A stretch of 64,000 nt of DNA from FEN-1219 sp963744305 (lineage in GTDB: Bacteria; Pseudomonadota; Gammaproteobacteria; Steroidobacterales; Rariloculaceae), in NCBI GenBank assembly GCA_963744305.1, contig CAVUTF010000046.1, forward strand, positions 434,001 to 498,000, written 5' to 3'. The translations under genes were made by a program, and so were the position numbers. Below, piece by piece: positions 7,896 through 18,225 of the stretch. The notes under the pieces were generated by a model that ran no database searches, was not told the origin of the DNA, and worked only from the letters and a program-made list of their open reading frames with translations. Numbering within the stretch: position 1 is the stretch's first letter; each line of letters opens with the position of its first letter.

Positions 7896-8528
7896 GTGGC
7901 CACCGAGATTGCAGCCTTGAGCCAGGCGTTTCCGTCCGCGGCGGCGCCCATTCGAAGCAGCTCCGTCGTCGGGCTCAGCGACACCGCGTTGATGGTGCGA
8001 TTCAAGGCAGGGGAATCGCGCGCGTTCGACGAGCTGTATCAACGTCACCGCGGCCCGCTCTACCGGTACTATCTGCGCCAGGCGCCGCGCGCGGCAGTCG
8101 ACGATCTTTTTCAGGAAACCTGGCTACGGCTCATCAAGGGGTGCAGCAGTTACGAGCCGAGCGCACCGTTCGGCGCCTACCTGTTTCGGATCGCGCACAA
8201 CGTTCTCGTCGATCACTATCGGCGCAGCGGACGCGCGCCGGAGCTCGTCGCCGATGCTGAGCTCGACGCCATCGATCAAAGTCCGCAACCGCCCGATGTC
8301 TATCGGCAGACCGCGCTGCGGGAAAGCTTCGTCGTCGCGCTGGAGTCGTTGCCCGCGTCGCAGCGCGAGGCGTTTCTCCTGCACCAGGAGGGCGGTTTGA
8401 CGCTGGAAGAAATCGCGCAGATCGTCGGTAGCAATCGCGAAACCGTCAAGAGTCGTCTTCGCTACGCGGTGGCACGATTGCGCAAGATTCTCGCCGCCGA
8501 GTACAGCGCGGAGTACGAGCAAGCATGA
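7896..8528 (+). CDS. ECF-type RNA polymerase sigma factor
   Basis: 210 residues with a GTG start. Region 2 is visible as FDELYQRHRGPLYRYYLRQ ... DDLFQETWLRLI, and region 4 as LPASQREAFLLHQEGGLTLEEIAQ with the helix-turn-helix GSNRETVKSRLRYAVARLRK. Regions 1 and 3 are absent, as in ECF sigma factors. The downstream gene overlaps by 4 bases and encodes a one-membrane-span protein, the usual place for an anti-sigma factor. The promoters it recognises cannot be told from here. Confidence 0.9.
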   Translation: MATEIAALSQAFPSAAAPIRSSSVVGLSDTALMVRFKAGESRAFDELYQRHRGPLYRYYLRQAPRAAVDDLFQETWLRLIKGCSSYEPSAPFGAYLFRIAHNVLVDHYRRSGRAPELVADAELDAIDQSPQPPDVYRQTALRESFVVALESLPASQREAFLLHQEGGLTLEEIAQIVGSNRETVKSRLRYAVARLRKILAAEYSAEYEQA

Positions 8529-9077
8529 AAGATTCGGACGATATTCGCGGTCTTGCGGAGGTTTCCGAAGCCTATGGCCGCGCGAATTTCAACGAGCTGC
8601 CTCCGGAGGAAGTCGACAGAACGATACGTTCCGCTGCCGCGCGCGCGACGCGGCGACGCTTGCTTGCCGCGCGCCTACCGACATGGGCGCCGTCCGTTGC
8701 GATTGCCGCAACGGTGATCATCGGTGTCGCAACGCTGCTGCGGATCAACGACACTGCCATCGTCACCGACGAGACCGCGCAGACGCCTGGCGGCAATCGG
8801 CCGACATCTGCGGACGAACCGTCGACGAACTCAACCGTGCAGCCGGCGGGCCAGAGCCCTCCGAGCCGTGCGTCCGCGAAGCCCGTTCCCGATGCCACGT
8901 CACCTGCGGAAGGCTGCGGCGAAACGGTGGTTGTCGACCCCGACGTTTGGCTCGAGTGCATCTCAAGCCTGAGAGAGCAGGGATCGCTCGGAACGAGCGG
9001 CGCGCGAGATCGAAAGATTGCGCGCGCGGTTTCCGCAGTTCGATCTTCCTCCCGAGCTCGACGAGCCCTCTCGCTGA
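8525..9077 (+). CDS. probable anti-sigma-type membrane protein (reading frame shifted near the 3' end)
   Basis: It starts at ATG 8525, overlapping the sigma gene by ATGA. An N-terminal cytoplasmic part of about 55 residues is followed by one membrane helix (about 58-72) and a Pro/Ser/Thr-rich periplasmic linker. The zinc anti-sigma motif HxxxCxxC is not present. The 3' end shows a +1 frame change near 8982 in a GGG run: the shifted frame continues AAREIERLRARFPQF and stops at 9077, a terminus common in proteins that follow such sigma factors. Without the shift the frame runs into mdh. Function as anti-sigma factor is inferred from position only. Confidence 0.6.
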
Positions 9078-9153
9078 CGGCCGCGCGCGGAGCGCGTGCT
9101 AAGATTCATCGCCCCGAAGCGGGCCGTTGCAGTCGAGGATCGACCCTACGTCT

Positions 9154-10143
9154 ATGAAGCAGAAGAGCAAGACGCCGGTGCGCGTGGCGATTACCGGCGC
9201 CGCAGGACAAATCGGCTATCAGCTCGCGTTTCGAATTGCGTCCGGACAATTGTTCGGCTCGGAGCAGCCGATCGTTCTGCAGCTGCTCGAAATCGCTCCG
9301 GCGCTAGGCGCCTTGAAGGGTGTCGCGATGGAGCTCGAGGACTGCGCATTCGACGCTTTGCACGGCGTGGTGGTGACGGATAAGCCTGAGGTCGCGTTTC
9401 GCGACATCAACTACGGGTTGCTGGTGGGCGCGCGGCCACGCGGACCGGGCATGGAGCGCAAGGACCTGTTGCTCGAGAACGCAAAGATCTTCTCCGCCCA
9501 AGGCAAGGCGCTCTCCGACGTCGCGGATCGGCGCGCCAAAATCCTCGTCGTCGGCAATCCCGCGAATACGAATGCGCTGATTGCGCGCGAGAACGCTAAA
9601 GGCCTCGATCCGCGCAATTTCACGGCGATGACGCGCCTCGACCACAATCGAGCGAAGGCACAGCTCGCCGCAAAGGCCACGGCACACGTGAGCGACATCA
9701 ACGGCGTAACCATTTGGGGCAACCATTCCGCCACTCAGTTTCCGGATCTGGCGCACGCGACGATCGCGGGCAAGCCCGCCCTGTCGCGTGTGCCGCCGAA
9801 TTGGTATCGAGACGAGTTCATTCCGAGCGTGCAGCAGCGCGGCGCCGCCATCATCAAGGCGCGCGGCGCGTCGTCCGCCGCCTCTGCCGCCTCCGCCGCG
9901 ATCGACCACGTGCGCGATTGGGCGCTAGGCACGCCGGGCGACGATTGGGTAAGCATGGCTGTTGCATCGGACGGCAGCTACGGCATCTCGGAAGGCGTCG
10001 TTTTTTCGTATCCCGTGCGTTGCGCCCGCGGCGACTATCAAATCGTCCAAGGCCTCACGATCGACGACTTTGCGCGCGGCAAACTCGTAGCTACGGATGC
10101 GGAGCTTCGCGAAGAACGCGCGGGCGTTGCCGATCTGCTGTAA
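9154..10143 (+). CDS. mdh: malate dehydrogenase
   Basis: 329 residues from ATG 9154 (MKQKSKTPVRV). It interconverts malate and oxaloacetate with NAD in the citric acid cycle. The Rossmann motif is GAAGQIGYQL, followed by the NAD-selective acidic strand end (LLEIAP), a substrate-loop segment GARPRGPGMERKDLL, NPANTN, the catalytic region TRLDHNRAKAQLA with the acid, and the catalytic His in IWGNHSATQFPD. This is the 330-residue cytosolic-type bacterial enzyme, not the E. coli 312-residue type. An in-frame TTG at 9127 is less likely as a start. Confidence 0.95.
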   Translation: MKQKSKTPVRVAITGAAGQIGYQLAFRIASGQLFGSEQPIVLQLLEIAPALGALKGVAMELEDCAFDALHGVVVTDKPEVAFRDINYGLLVGARPRGPGMERKDLLLENAKIFSAQGKALSDVADRRAKILVVGNPANTNALIARENAKGLDPRNFTAMTRLDHNRAKAQLAAKATAHVSDINGVTIWGNHSATQFPDLAHATIAGKPALSRVPPNWYRDEFIPSVQQRGAAIIKARGASSAASAASAAIDHVRDWALGTPGDDWVSMAVASDGSYGISEGVVFSYPVRCARGDYQIVQGLTIDDFARGKLVATDAELREERAGVADLL

Positions 10144-10191
10144 ACGCATCGCGCGATCCGCGCACCAAAGCTCTCGCTCGAAGGGATAACG

Positions 10192-12636
10192 ATGGGAATG
10201 CTCTTCTGGCTGGTACTCCTGATTGCCGTGCCGACGGCTCTCGCCTATCGCAGGACGGAGTTGACGGCGGCGACCGCGATTCTCGGCGGGCTCCTGATCG
10301 CATACACGCTATTCGGCGACGGCGGTTTTCTATGGACGTTGCTGCTGTGGCTGCTCTTCGCCGCATTCGTCGCATTGAACGTGACGAGCTTGCGGCGCGA
10401 CTACTTGAGCCGCCGTTTGCTCAACATCTATCGGCGAATGCTGCCGACCATGTCGAAAACCGAGCAGGACGCATTGGAAGCCGGGAATGTTTGGTGGGAC
10501 GGCGAGCTCTTCTCGGGGATGCCGGATTGGCGCAAGCTCAATCGTCTGCCGCCCCCGAAGCTCACGGACGAGGAGCAAGCGTTTCTCGACGGCCCCGTCG
10601 AGCAGCTGTGCCGCATGCTCGACGACTGGGAAATCACACACGAGCTCTGCGACATGCCGGCGCATGTCTGGGAGTTCATCAAACGCGAGCGTTTCTTCGC
10701 GATGATCATTCCGAAGGAATACGGTGGGCTCGAGTTTTCCCCGCTCGCAAGCTCCATGGTTCTCGCGAAGATCTCTTCGCGAAATGGCACCGCATCGTCG
10801 ACGATCGGCGTGCCAAACTCGCTCGGCCCCGCCGAGCTCCTGCTGCACTACGGCACCGACGAGCAGAAGCAGCGCTGGTTGCCGGGCTTGGCTTCCGGCG
10901 AGGAGGTGCCGTGCTTCGCGCTGACGTCGCCGCGCGCGGGCTCCGACGCGACCGCGATCGTCGATACGGGCGTGGTGTGCAAGGGCCAGCTGGACGGCCA
11001 AGAGGTCGTCGGCATCCGCTTGAACTGGGACAAGCGCTATATCACGCTCGCACCCGTCGCGACGGTCCTCGGCCTCGCGTTCAAGCTGTACGATCCAGAC
11101 CATCTCCTGGGCGATCGCGATGAGTACGGAATCACCGCGGCCTTGATTCCGACGAATTTGCCCGGCGTCGACATCGGTCGCCGCCATTTCCCGATCAACA
11201 TCCCGTTTCAGAACGGCCCGACGCGCGGCCACAACGTCTTCGTGCCTCTCGACGCGATCATCGGCGGACCGAAGATGGCCGGCCACGGCTGGCGGATGCT
11301 CGTGCAGCTGCTGTCGGTCGGACGCAGCATCGTGTTGCCGAGCAATGCGCTCGGCGGCGCGATGGCGGCCGTTTACGCGTCGGGCGCCTACGCACGCATT
11401 CGTCGTCAGTTCAACTTGCCAATCGGCAAATTCCACGGCGTGGGCGAGGCGCTCGCGCGGATGGCCGGGAACGTCTACATCATGACGGCCGCTTCGCGCG
11501 TGACTTGCACCGCGATCAACGCAGGCGAGAAACCGGCCGTGCCTTCGGCCATCTTGAAGTACCACAACACCGAGATGGGCCGCCAAGTCGCGAACGACGC
11601 CATGGACGTGCACGGCGGCAAAGCGATCATGCTTGGGCCGAAGAACTACCTCGCACGGGGCTACCAGTCGGTGCCGATCGCAATCACCGTCGAGGGCGCG
11701 AACATCCTGACGCGCAACTTGATCATCTTCGGCCAAGGTGCGATTCGTTGTCATCCGTTCGTCCTTGCAGAGATGGAAGCGGCCCGCGACACGGATCGCG
11801 AGCGCGGCCTGGTGGCATTCGATCGGCTGCTGTTCAAGCACGTGGGGTACGCGCTGTCGAATGTCGCGCGCTCGCTCGTGATGGCGCTCACGCTTGCCCG
11901 CTTCACTGATGTTCCGTCGACAGGTCCAACGCGGCGCTACTACCAGCACATCAATCGCTACAGCGCGTCTTTCGCCCTGATGACGGATGCCGCAATGTTG
12001 ACGCTCGGCGGTGAGCTCAAGCGCAAGGAGCTTTTGTCGGCGCGTCTCGGCGACATCTTGAGCTACCTATACCTCGCCTCCATGGTTCTCAAGCACTATC
12101 AGGATCAAGGCGAGCCGCCGGACGACTTGCCGCTCGTGGAATGGTCGTGCCGCTCGTTGCTCTACAAGACTCAAGAGCAGCTGCACGGCCTGCTGCGTAA
12201 CTTTCCGAATCGGGTAGTTGCTGCGCTGCTGCGATTTGCGATCTTTCCGCGCGGCCGGACGTACTCGGCGCCATCCGACGAGCTCGGTCAACAGATCGTC
12301 GAGCTGATCATCAATCCAACCGCGACTCGCGAGCGGCTCACCGAAGGTGCGTACAAAACGATCGAGCCCGGCAACCCGCTCGGTCTGTTGCAGCAAACGA
12401 TGGAGTACGCCGAGCGGATCAAGCCGATCGAGCGCCGCGTTTTCGATGCCCACCGCGCCGGTGACATCAAAGCCGACGACACGCCCGGACAAATCGTCGA
12501 GGCCGAGAGAAAGGGAATCATCACGGCCGCCGAGGCCGAAGATTTGCGGGCTTTCGACCGCAAGGTCATGGACGTCACGGGGGTCGACGACTTCGATCCG
12601 AGCGAGCTCGGGCGGCACCACGGCGATGCCGAATAG
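10192..12636 (+). CDS. fadE: acyl-CoA dehydrogenase FadE
   Basis: 814 residues, the same length as E. coli FadE. Two N-terminal membrane segments (about 2-20 and 28-66) precede an acyl-CoA dehydrogenase core with PKEYGGLEFS, FALTSPRAGSDA and the flavin-binding second half (MDVHGGKAIMLG, ITVEGANILTRNLIIFGQGA). A long C-terminal domain (about 600-800) is specific to FadE. It performs the first oxidation of fatty acid beta-oxidation at the inner membrane, passing electrons to ETF. A ribosome site (aaggga) lies before the ATG. No other fad genes are near. Confidence 0.95.
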   Translation: MGMLFWLVLLIAVPTALAYRRTELTAATAILGGLLIAYTLFGDGGFLWTLLLWLLFAAFVALNVTSLRRDYLSRRLLNIYRRMLPTMSKTEQDALEAGNVWWDGELFSGMPDWRKLNRLPPPKLTDEEQAFLDGPVEQLCRMLDDWEITHELCDMPAHVWEFIKRERFFAMIIPKEYGGLEFSPLASSMVLAKISSRNGTASSTIGVPNSLGPAELLLHYGTDEQKQRWLPGLASGEEVPCFALTSPRAGSDATAIVDTGVVCKGQLDGQEVVGIRLNWDKRYITLAPVATVLGLAFKLYDPDHLLGDRDEYGITAALIPTNLPGVDIGRRHFPINIPFQNGPTRGHNVFVPLDAIIGGPKMAGHGWRMLVQLLSVGRSIVLPSNALGGAMAAVYASGAYARIRRQFNLPIGKFHGVGEALARMAGNVYIMTAASRVTCTAINAGEKPAVPSAILKYHNTEMGRQVANDAMDVHGGKAIMLGPKNYLARGYQSVPIAITVEGANILTRNLIIFGQGAIRCHPFVLAEMEAARDTDRERGLVAFDRLLFKHVGYALSNVARSLVMALTLARFTDVPSTGPTRRYYQHINRYSASFALMTDAAMLTLGGELKRKELLSARLGDILSYLYLASMVLKHYQDQGEPPDDLPLVEWSCRSLLYKTQEQLHGLLRNFPNRVVAALLRFAIFPRGRTYSAPSDELGQQIVELIINPTATRERLTEGAYKTIEPGNPLGLLQQTMEYAERIKPIERRVFDAHRAGDIKADDTPGQIVEAERKGIITAAEAEDLRAFDRKVMDVTGVDDFDPSELGRHHGDAE

Positions 12637-12679
12637 CGTGTGCTAGAGTGGCCGCGACGATGCGGCCGGAGCAAGACCG

Positions 12680-13180
12680 ATGAGAATCCATATCCCTTTG
12701 ACGTTCTTCCTAGTGACGCTCGTCGCGTGCGAACAGCAACCCGCCGAGTCACCGACTTCGGCCGCACCCGCCGCGACGCCTGCTCCGGCGCCAGCGGCTC
12801 CGGCCGCTGCCGCGCCGAGTATCGCGCGGAAGCCCGCGCCAGCAGGAGCGATGGTCTACATCATTTCGCCGGCCGACGGAGCCGTGGTCTCGAGTCCCGT
12901 CACGGTCGTGTTCGGGCTCAAAGGCATCGGCGTCGTACCGGCCGGCATCGACCGTCCGGATGCGGGGCACCATCACTTGCTGATCGACACCGATGTTCCG
13001 CCGTTCGATCTGCCGATTCCGGCCGATATGCAGCACGTGCACTTCGGTCAGGGTCAAACCGAGACGCAGCTGATGCTCGCGCCGGGTCGCCACACGCTGC
13101 GGCTGCTGCTCGGCGACCATCTGCATATTCCCCACGACCCGCCGATCCTGTCGGAGCCGGTGACGATCGAGGTGCAGTGA
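12680..13180 (+). CDS. DUF4399 lipoprotein
   Basis: 166 residues. Lipoprotein signal with lipobox LVAC (Cys at about 17), an Ala/Pro-rich linker to about residue 55, then the DUF4399 domain with GHHHLLIDTDVPPFDLPIP and HLHIPHDPPILSEP. The many His residues are conserved in the family and could bind metal; the role is not established. It is a separate transcription unit between fadE and gspA with normal base composition. Confidence 0.8.
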   Translation: MRIHIPLTFFLVTLVACEQQPAESPTSAAPAATPAPAPAAPAAAAPSIARKPAPAGAMVYIISPADGAVVSSPVTVVFGLKGIGVVPAGIDRPDAGHHHLLIDTDVPPFDLPIPADMQHVHFGQGQTETQLMLAPGRHTLRLLLGDHLHIPHDPPILSEPVTIEVQ

Positions 13181-13234
13181 AGCGCCGCCCCAAATAGGCC
13201 GCGCGCTGCCCGCCAGGTCAAAGAGGGCCGCCAC

Positions 13235-14887
13235 GTGTATACGGAGTTCTTCGGCCTAAGCGAGAAACCGTTTTCGATCACGCCCGATCCGCGCTATCTC
13301 TACATGAGCCGGCGGCACGCGGACGCGCTCGCGCATCTGATCTACGGCATCTCCGAGAGCGGCGGCTTCATCCAGCTGACCGGCGAGGTCGGCACCGGCA
13401 AAACCACTCTGATCCGCAGCTTGCTCGAGCAACTGCCGGCTAAAGCGGAGATCGCGCTGATCTTGAATCCGCAGCTCTCCACAAAGGAGTTTCTCCAAGT
13501 CATCTGCGAAGAGCTCCGCGCGCCGCCGCCCGCCGACGATTCCGTGAAAGCGCGCATCGATAGCTTGAATGCCCAGCTCTTGAAGGCGCACGCGGAAGAC
13601 CGGCGCGTCGTGCTCATCGTCGACGAAGCGCAAACGCTGAGCCCCGAGCTGCTCGAGCAAGTCCGCCTGCTCACGAACCTCGAGACGGCGAAGCAGAAGT
13701 TGTTGCAGATCATCCTGATCGGACAACCGGAGCTGCGAGACATCTTGGACCGTCCGCAGATGCGGCAGATCGCGCAACGCGTCACCGGCCGCTATCACCT
13801 GGAGCCGTTGTCCGCCGAGGACACGGCGGCTTACGTGCGCCATCGAATGAAGGTCGCTGGCTCCCAGACCGACGTGTTCACAGGGTCGGCCCTGCGGGCG
13901 CTGTATCGAAAGTCGCGCGGCATTCCGCGTTTGATCAACGTGATCGCCGATCGGGCACTACTCGCGGCGTACACTCGCGACCGCCGCACCGCCGACGGGC
14001 GGTTGGTGGCGCGCGCGGCGCGGGAAGTATTCGGCCGGCGGCGTCCAGCGGGCCGTTGGTGGCCGTGGATCGCGGCCGGCATCGGGCTTGCGAGCTTCGC
14101 GCTCGCGACGACCAATCTCTGGGAAGGCCGCACGGAGCGCGGCCAAGAACCCGGCGCGCCGACGGTGCTCGCGCCGCTCGATGTCGCGGTGCAGGAACAG
14201 ATCGTAGCAACCGAATCCGTCCCCGCTCCTGCGCCCGCTGCAGAGCCCGCGCTGCCGACGCTCGGCGAGCTTCTGCGAGACCCGGACTTCGCAACGGATA
14301 CCGACGCCGCGCTCGCGCAACTCTTCGCGCTCTGGGATGCCTCCTACGATCCGGCGCGAGGCGACCCGTGTGCGCAAGCGGCGGAGCACGGGCTCGCGTG
14401 TCTCTTTCAGGAGCGCGGCTCCTTGAGCGAGCTCCGTCTCATGAACCGTCCCGCGATATTGTCGTTGCTCGACGAGCGCGGGCAGCCCCGACAGGTCGTG
14501 ATCGCCGCGCTCGGATATGACGAGGCGCAACTCGCCGCGAACGGCAAGGTATTCGAGATTCCGCTCGCGGAGCTTACCTATCACTGGTTTGGCGATCATT
14601 TGCTGCTCTGGCGCCCGGGCATATCTCCGCAAAAGGATCTGAGGCCGGGCATGCGCGACGACGGCGTGCTGTGGCTGCGTGCAACGCTCGCGCGCATTCG
14701 CGGCGAGGCCACTCCAAGCGTCAGTGATACATCGCCCGTGTACGACACGCCGCTCGAAACTCAGGTACGCGAGTATCAACGTGCGCGCATGCTGAGCGTC
14801 GACGGCATCGTCGGAGCGCGAACGCAGATCGCAATCACAACCGATGTGGGCGCGCCGCCGGGCCCGCGTCTGCTCGCGAGCCACTGA
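13235..14887 (+). CDS. gspA: GspA/ExeA-type AAA ATPase with peptidoglycan-binding domain
   Basis: 550 residues, GTG start preceded by aaagaggg. The N-terminal AAA+ domain begins with the family signature YTEFFGLSEKPFSITPDPRY and has Walker A GEVGTGKTT (50-58) and Walker B VVLIVDEAQ (about 125-133). A membrane helix follows (about 275-294), then a periplasmic part ending in a peptidoglycan-binding repeat (VREYQRARMLSVDGIVGART, about 509-528). In Aeromonas, ExeA with ExeB helps insert the type II secretin through the cell wall. gspB follows after one base. No other gsp genes are in the window. Confidence 0.88.
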   Translation: MYTEFFGLSEKPFSITPDPRYLYMSRRHADALAHLIYGISESGGFIQLTGEVGTGKTTLIRSLLEQLPAKAEIALILNPQLSTKEFLQVICEELRAPPPADDSVKARIDSLNAQLLKAHAEDRRVVLIVDEAQTLSPELLEQVRLLTNLETAKQKLLQIILIGQPELRDILDRPQMRQIAQRVTGRYHLEPLSAEDTAAYVRHRMKVAGSQTDVFTGSALRALYRKSRGIPRLINVIADRALLAAYTRDRRTADGRLVARAAREVFGRRRPAGRWWPWIAAGIGLASFALATTNLWEGRTERGQEPGAPTVLAPLDVAVQEQIVATESVPAPAPAAEPALPTLGELLRDPDFATDTDAALAQLFALWDASYDPARGDPCAQAAEHGLACLFQERGSLSELRLMNRPAILSLLDERGQPRQVVIAALGYDEAQLAANGKVFEIPLAELTYHWFGDHLLLWRPGISPQKDLRPGMRDDGVLWLRATLARIRGEATPSVSDTSPVYDTPLETQVREYQRARMLSVDGIVGARTQIAITTDVGAPPGPRLLASH

Positions 14888-14888
14888 C

Positions 14889-15608
14889 GTGTCGTTCATC
14901 CTCGACGCCCTGCGAAAATCGGAGAACGAGCGCCAACGTGGAGCCGTCCCGGGCATCGCGCACGTGCCGTTCGCAACGCCCCGGCATCGCCTACCGACCT
15001 GGGCGTTCGCGGTGATCGTCATGCTCGGCGTTTCCGTCGTGGCTCTCGGCGGCGCGTGGTGGCAAAGCACGCGATCCGAACGCGCGGGGGCCGAATCGCG
15101 CGGCAGCCGCGTGGAGTCGGCGAAGGACGTGCCGATCGCGATCCCGCCGCAAAGCGCGCCGAGCGGGCGGCTCGTCGCCGAGCCGCCGCCGCCCGCGGCA
15201 ATCGGTGGCGCGACTGTGCCGCTTGCCGACGTCGCGCTCGGCCGCGGCGCCGACTCCGCCGCTGCCGCCGATGCATCGCCCCTCCCGCCCGCGGAAGAGC
15301 AACCGCGCAGCGGGCGCACCGCCGTCGAGGCGGCCGGCCGCTCAGCAGCGAACCTGGAAGCTTCGGCAGCCCGACCGACGTTGCCGTCGGCCGCCGCTCT
15401 CGCGGCCGAAGGCGTCGCCGTGCCCGCGCTGCGGCTCGAGCTGCACGTCTATCATCGAGACCGCCCCGCAGATCGGCTCGTCATCGTCAACGGGAACCGC
15501 TACCGCGAGGGCGAGGCGCTCGCCGAAGGGCCCCGGGTCGTCGCCATCGATCCAACCGGGGCCGTCCTGAGCTACCAGGGGCGCGAGTTTCTACTGTCGC
15601 CCGAGTAG
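14889..15608 (+). CDS. gspB: GspB/ExeB-type secretin assembly protein
   Basis: 239 residues from GTG 14889, one base after the gspA stop. The start MSFILDALRKSENERQRG is the GspB signature, followed by a membrane helix (about 38-58), a Pro/Ala-rich periplasmic linker and a C-terminal domain (LRLELHVYHRDRPADRLVIV to GAVLSYQGREFLL) of the GspB type. Known role: partner of GspA in assembling the type II secretion outer-membrane pore. Coupling to gspA supports the assignment. Confidence 0.85.
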   Translation: MSFILDALRKSENERQRGAVPGIAHVPFATPRHRLPTWAFAVIVMLGVSVVALGGAWWQSTRSERAGAESRGSRVESAKDVPIAIPPQSAPSGRLVAEPPPPAAIGGATVPLADVALGRGADSAAAADASPLPPAEEQPRSGRTAVEAAGRSAANLEASAARPTLPSAAALAAEGVAVPALRLELHVYHRDRPADRLVIVNGNRYREGEALAEGPRVVAIDPTGAVLSYQGREFLLSPE

Positions 15609-15627
15609 CCCGGGTAGCACACGATCC

Positions 15628-15792
15628 TCAACCCGCGCCGCTCTGCGGCTCGATCAGCTCACAATCGTCGCGGCCGGGAGCTACGTTATACCGCGGCGCC
15701 AATAGCGCGCGCGTCGCCGCAGGAATCTCATCGAGCTCCCAATACTCCGCGAGCGCGTCGTCGACGGTGAACAGCGCGAACCGGCCGCACAC
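15628..15792 (-). pseudogene. truncated SRAP (HMCES/YedK) peptidase remnant, 54 codons
   Basis: An open frame with GTG start one base after the ABC permease stop. It begins MCGRFALFTVDDALAEYW and contains PRYNVAPG. These are the catalytic N-terminal Cys2 region and the Asn-bearing loop of SOS-response-associated peptidases, which crosslink to abasic DNA. Full proteins are about 220 residues; this one stops after 54, so the Glu and His active-site parts are missing. The downstream bases are the end of gspB on the other strand, so the rest is deleted rather than frame-shifted. Confidence 0.7.
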
Positions 15793-15793
15793 G

Positions 15794-16623
15794 TCACACC
15801 CGCACGCCGGTGCCTCGATGCAGCATCACGAGCACCGCGAGGAAGAGAGCGGCCGCGGCGCCGAGCATGATCGCGTACGCGATGCCGATCGAGATGTCGG
15901 AGCTGCCGAGCATGCCATAGCGAAACGCGTTCACCATGTAGAGAATCGGATTGGCCAGTGCCACCTTTTGCCAGAACGGCGACAGCAGCGAGATGGAGAA
16001 GAACACGCCGCCGAGGTACGTGAGCGGCGTCAACACGAAGGTCGGAATGATCGAGATGTCGTCGAACGATTTCGCGAAGATCGCGTTGAACAAGCCGGCG
16101 AGCGAGAATACGATCGCGGTCAGTAGGATCGTCGTCACTGTCACGAACGGATGTGCGACCTCGAGGTCCGTGAAGAACAACGCGACGACCGTGACCAACG
16201 CGGCCACGAGCAGTCCGCGAACGACTCCTCCAACCACGAAACCGACGACGATCGTCGCGTAGGACAGCGGCGCGACGAGCATCTCCTCGAGATGCAGCAT
16301 CAGCTTGCTCGAAAAAAACGAGGAGACCACGTTCGCAAACGAGTTGGTGATGACGGCCATCATGATCAGCCCGGGCGCGATGAACGTCGTGTACGAGACG
16401 CCATCCATTTGCCCGATCCGCGAGCCGACGAGACTGCCGAAAATGACGAAGTACAACGTCATCGTGATCGCGGGCGGCACGATCGTTTGCACCCAAATGC
16501 GCACGACTCTGCGCGATTCCTTGTGCACGATCGTGCCGAGGCCGATGAGATTGACGAGCAAAAGACTAGGCGTGGTCGGCCGCGCCATCGCGGAACGTGC
16601 ATGGGCCGGCTGCGTAGCGTCCG

Positions 16624-16627
<4 letters not shown>
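15794..16627 (-). CDS. ABC-2 type transporter permease (YadH-like)
   Basis: 277 residues with six predicted membrane segments and the ABC-2 signature region near the C-terminus (PTFVLTPLTYLGGVFFSISLLSPFW), as in YadH-type permeases. Its ATG overlaps the stop of the upstream ATPase gene (ATGA), so the two are translationally coupled. Together they form an exporter of unknown substrate; relatives export polysaccharides, lipids or drugs. No substrate gene is adjacent. Confidence 0.88.
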
Positions 16628-17553
<926 letters not shown>

Positions 17554-17619
17554 AGTCACCCGGTGGAGAGCAGCGTCTCGGCAGGGCGGCTATTGTAAAG
17601 GCAGGCGCTTTTCGTGGCT

Positions 17620-18198
17620 TCAGGTGACTTGAGCGAAGCGCCGCGTTGGCCAGTCTTGCTCGAGGCCGGGTTGGAGAGCGATCAGTGCTAGTTGTCGGCG
17701 CGCTTCCGGCCGAGTTTCGGTGAAGAGCTCGACCCACAGCCAACCACGCGTTGGAAACGCGCAAGTTACGAGACCCGAGCACGCCGCGAAGCGCTGCAGA
17801 TCCGTGAGCTGGAGGCTGCGCAATTGAGCTATCGCGCGCGATTCGAGGCCGAAGAGAAACCGGGCGTGATAAACGCTCTGACGGCTGAACGTCCGCGCGT
17901 ACAGCAAGATCGACAGGTGCAGCGAATGCCGGAGGGCATCGCTCACTCCCTGCAATGGATCGATCGTCTTACCCTCGGCATCGTCCTCGAGACTGATCCG
18001 AAAAAGCGCCCGAGGAAATTCCGCTATCGTGTCCAGCTGCGCTCGGCTCGCCGTGCGCAGCACGCCGCGAGCCGCCGCCGGAAATCCGAGACCATCCAGC
18101 TGCTCGCGTTTCGCGGACTGCAGGAAGGTCAAGAACAGGCGGTTGAGCTCGTGTATCTGCTGGAGCTGGTCCGCGCTCGGGGAACGTGGGGAAGACAT
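17620..18198 (-). CDS. FlhD-like transcriptional regulator with two tandem FlhD-type domains
   Basis: 192 residues, nearly twice the length of FlhD. Residues 15-68 (QIHELNRLFLTFLQ ... LGFPAAARGVLRTASRAQL ... FPRALFRI) match the FlhD pattern of an LN..YL..AQ helix, an LGI..E.A segment and a final CRFRFDD strand. Residues 90-148 (LHLSILLYARTFSRQ ... FGLESRAIAQLRSLQLTDL ... GLVTCAF) repeat the same pattern. FlhD normally acts as a dimer with FlhC; this protein may carry both halves of the dimer in one chain. It is divergent from an FlhC-like gene. No flagellar gene is in the window, so targets are unknown. Confidence 0.65.
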   Translation of the reverse strand: MSSPRSPSADQLQQIHELNRLFLTFLQSAKREQLDGLGFPAAARGVLRTASRAQLDTIAEFPRALFRISLEDDAEGKTIDPLQGVSDALRHSLHLSILLYARTFSRQSVYHARFLFGLESRAIAQLRSLQLTDLQRFAACSGLVTCAFPTRGWLWVELFTETRPEARRQLALIALQPGLEQDWPTRRFAQVT

Positions 18199-18225
18199 TT
18201 GGGGTCCCTTTTTAGGGCGGAAATG

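Noticed and set aside
10330..11949. 539-codon minus-strand frame inside fadE
   Set aside because: It is the antisense of well-conserved FadE coding sequence, very His/Arg-rich, with no protein family features.
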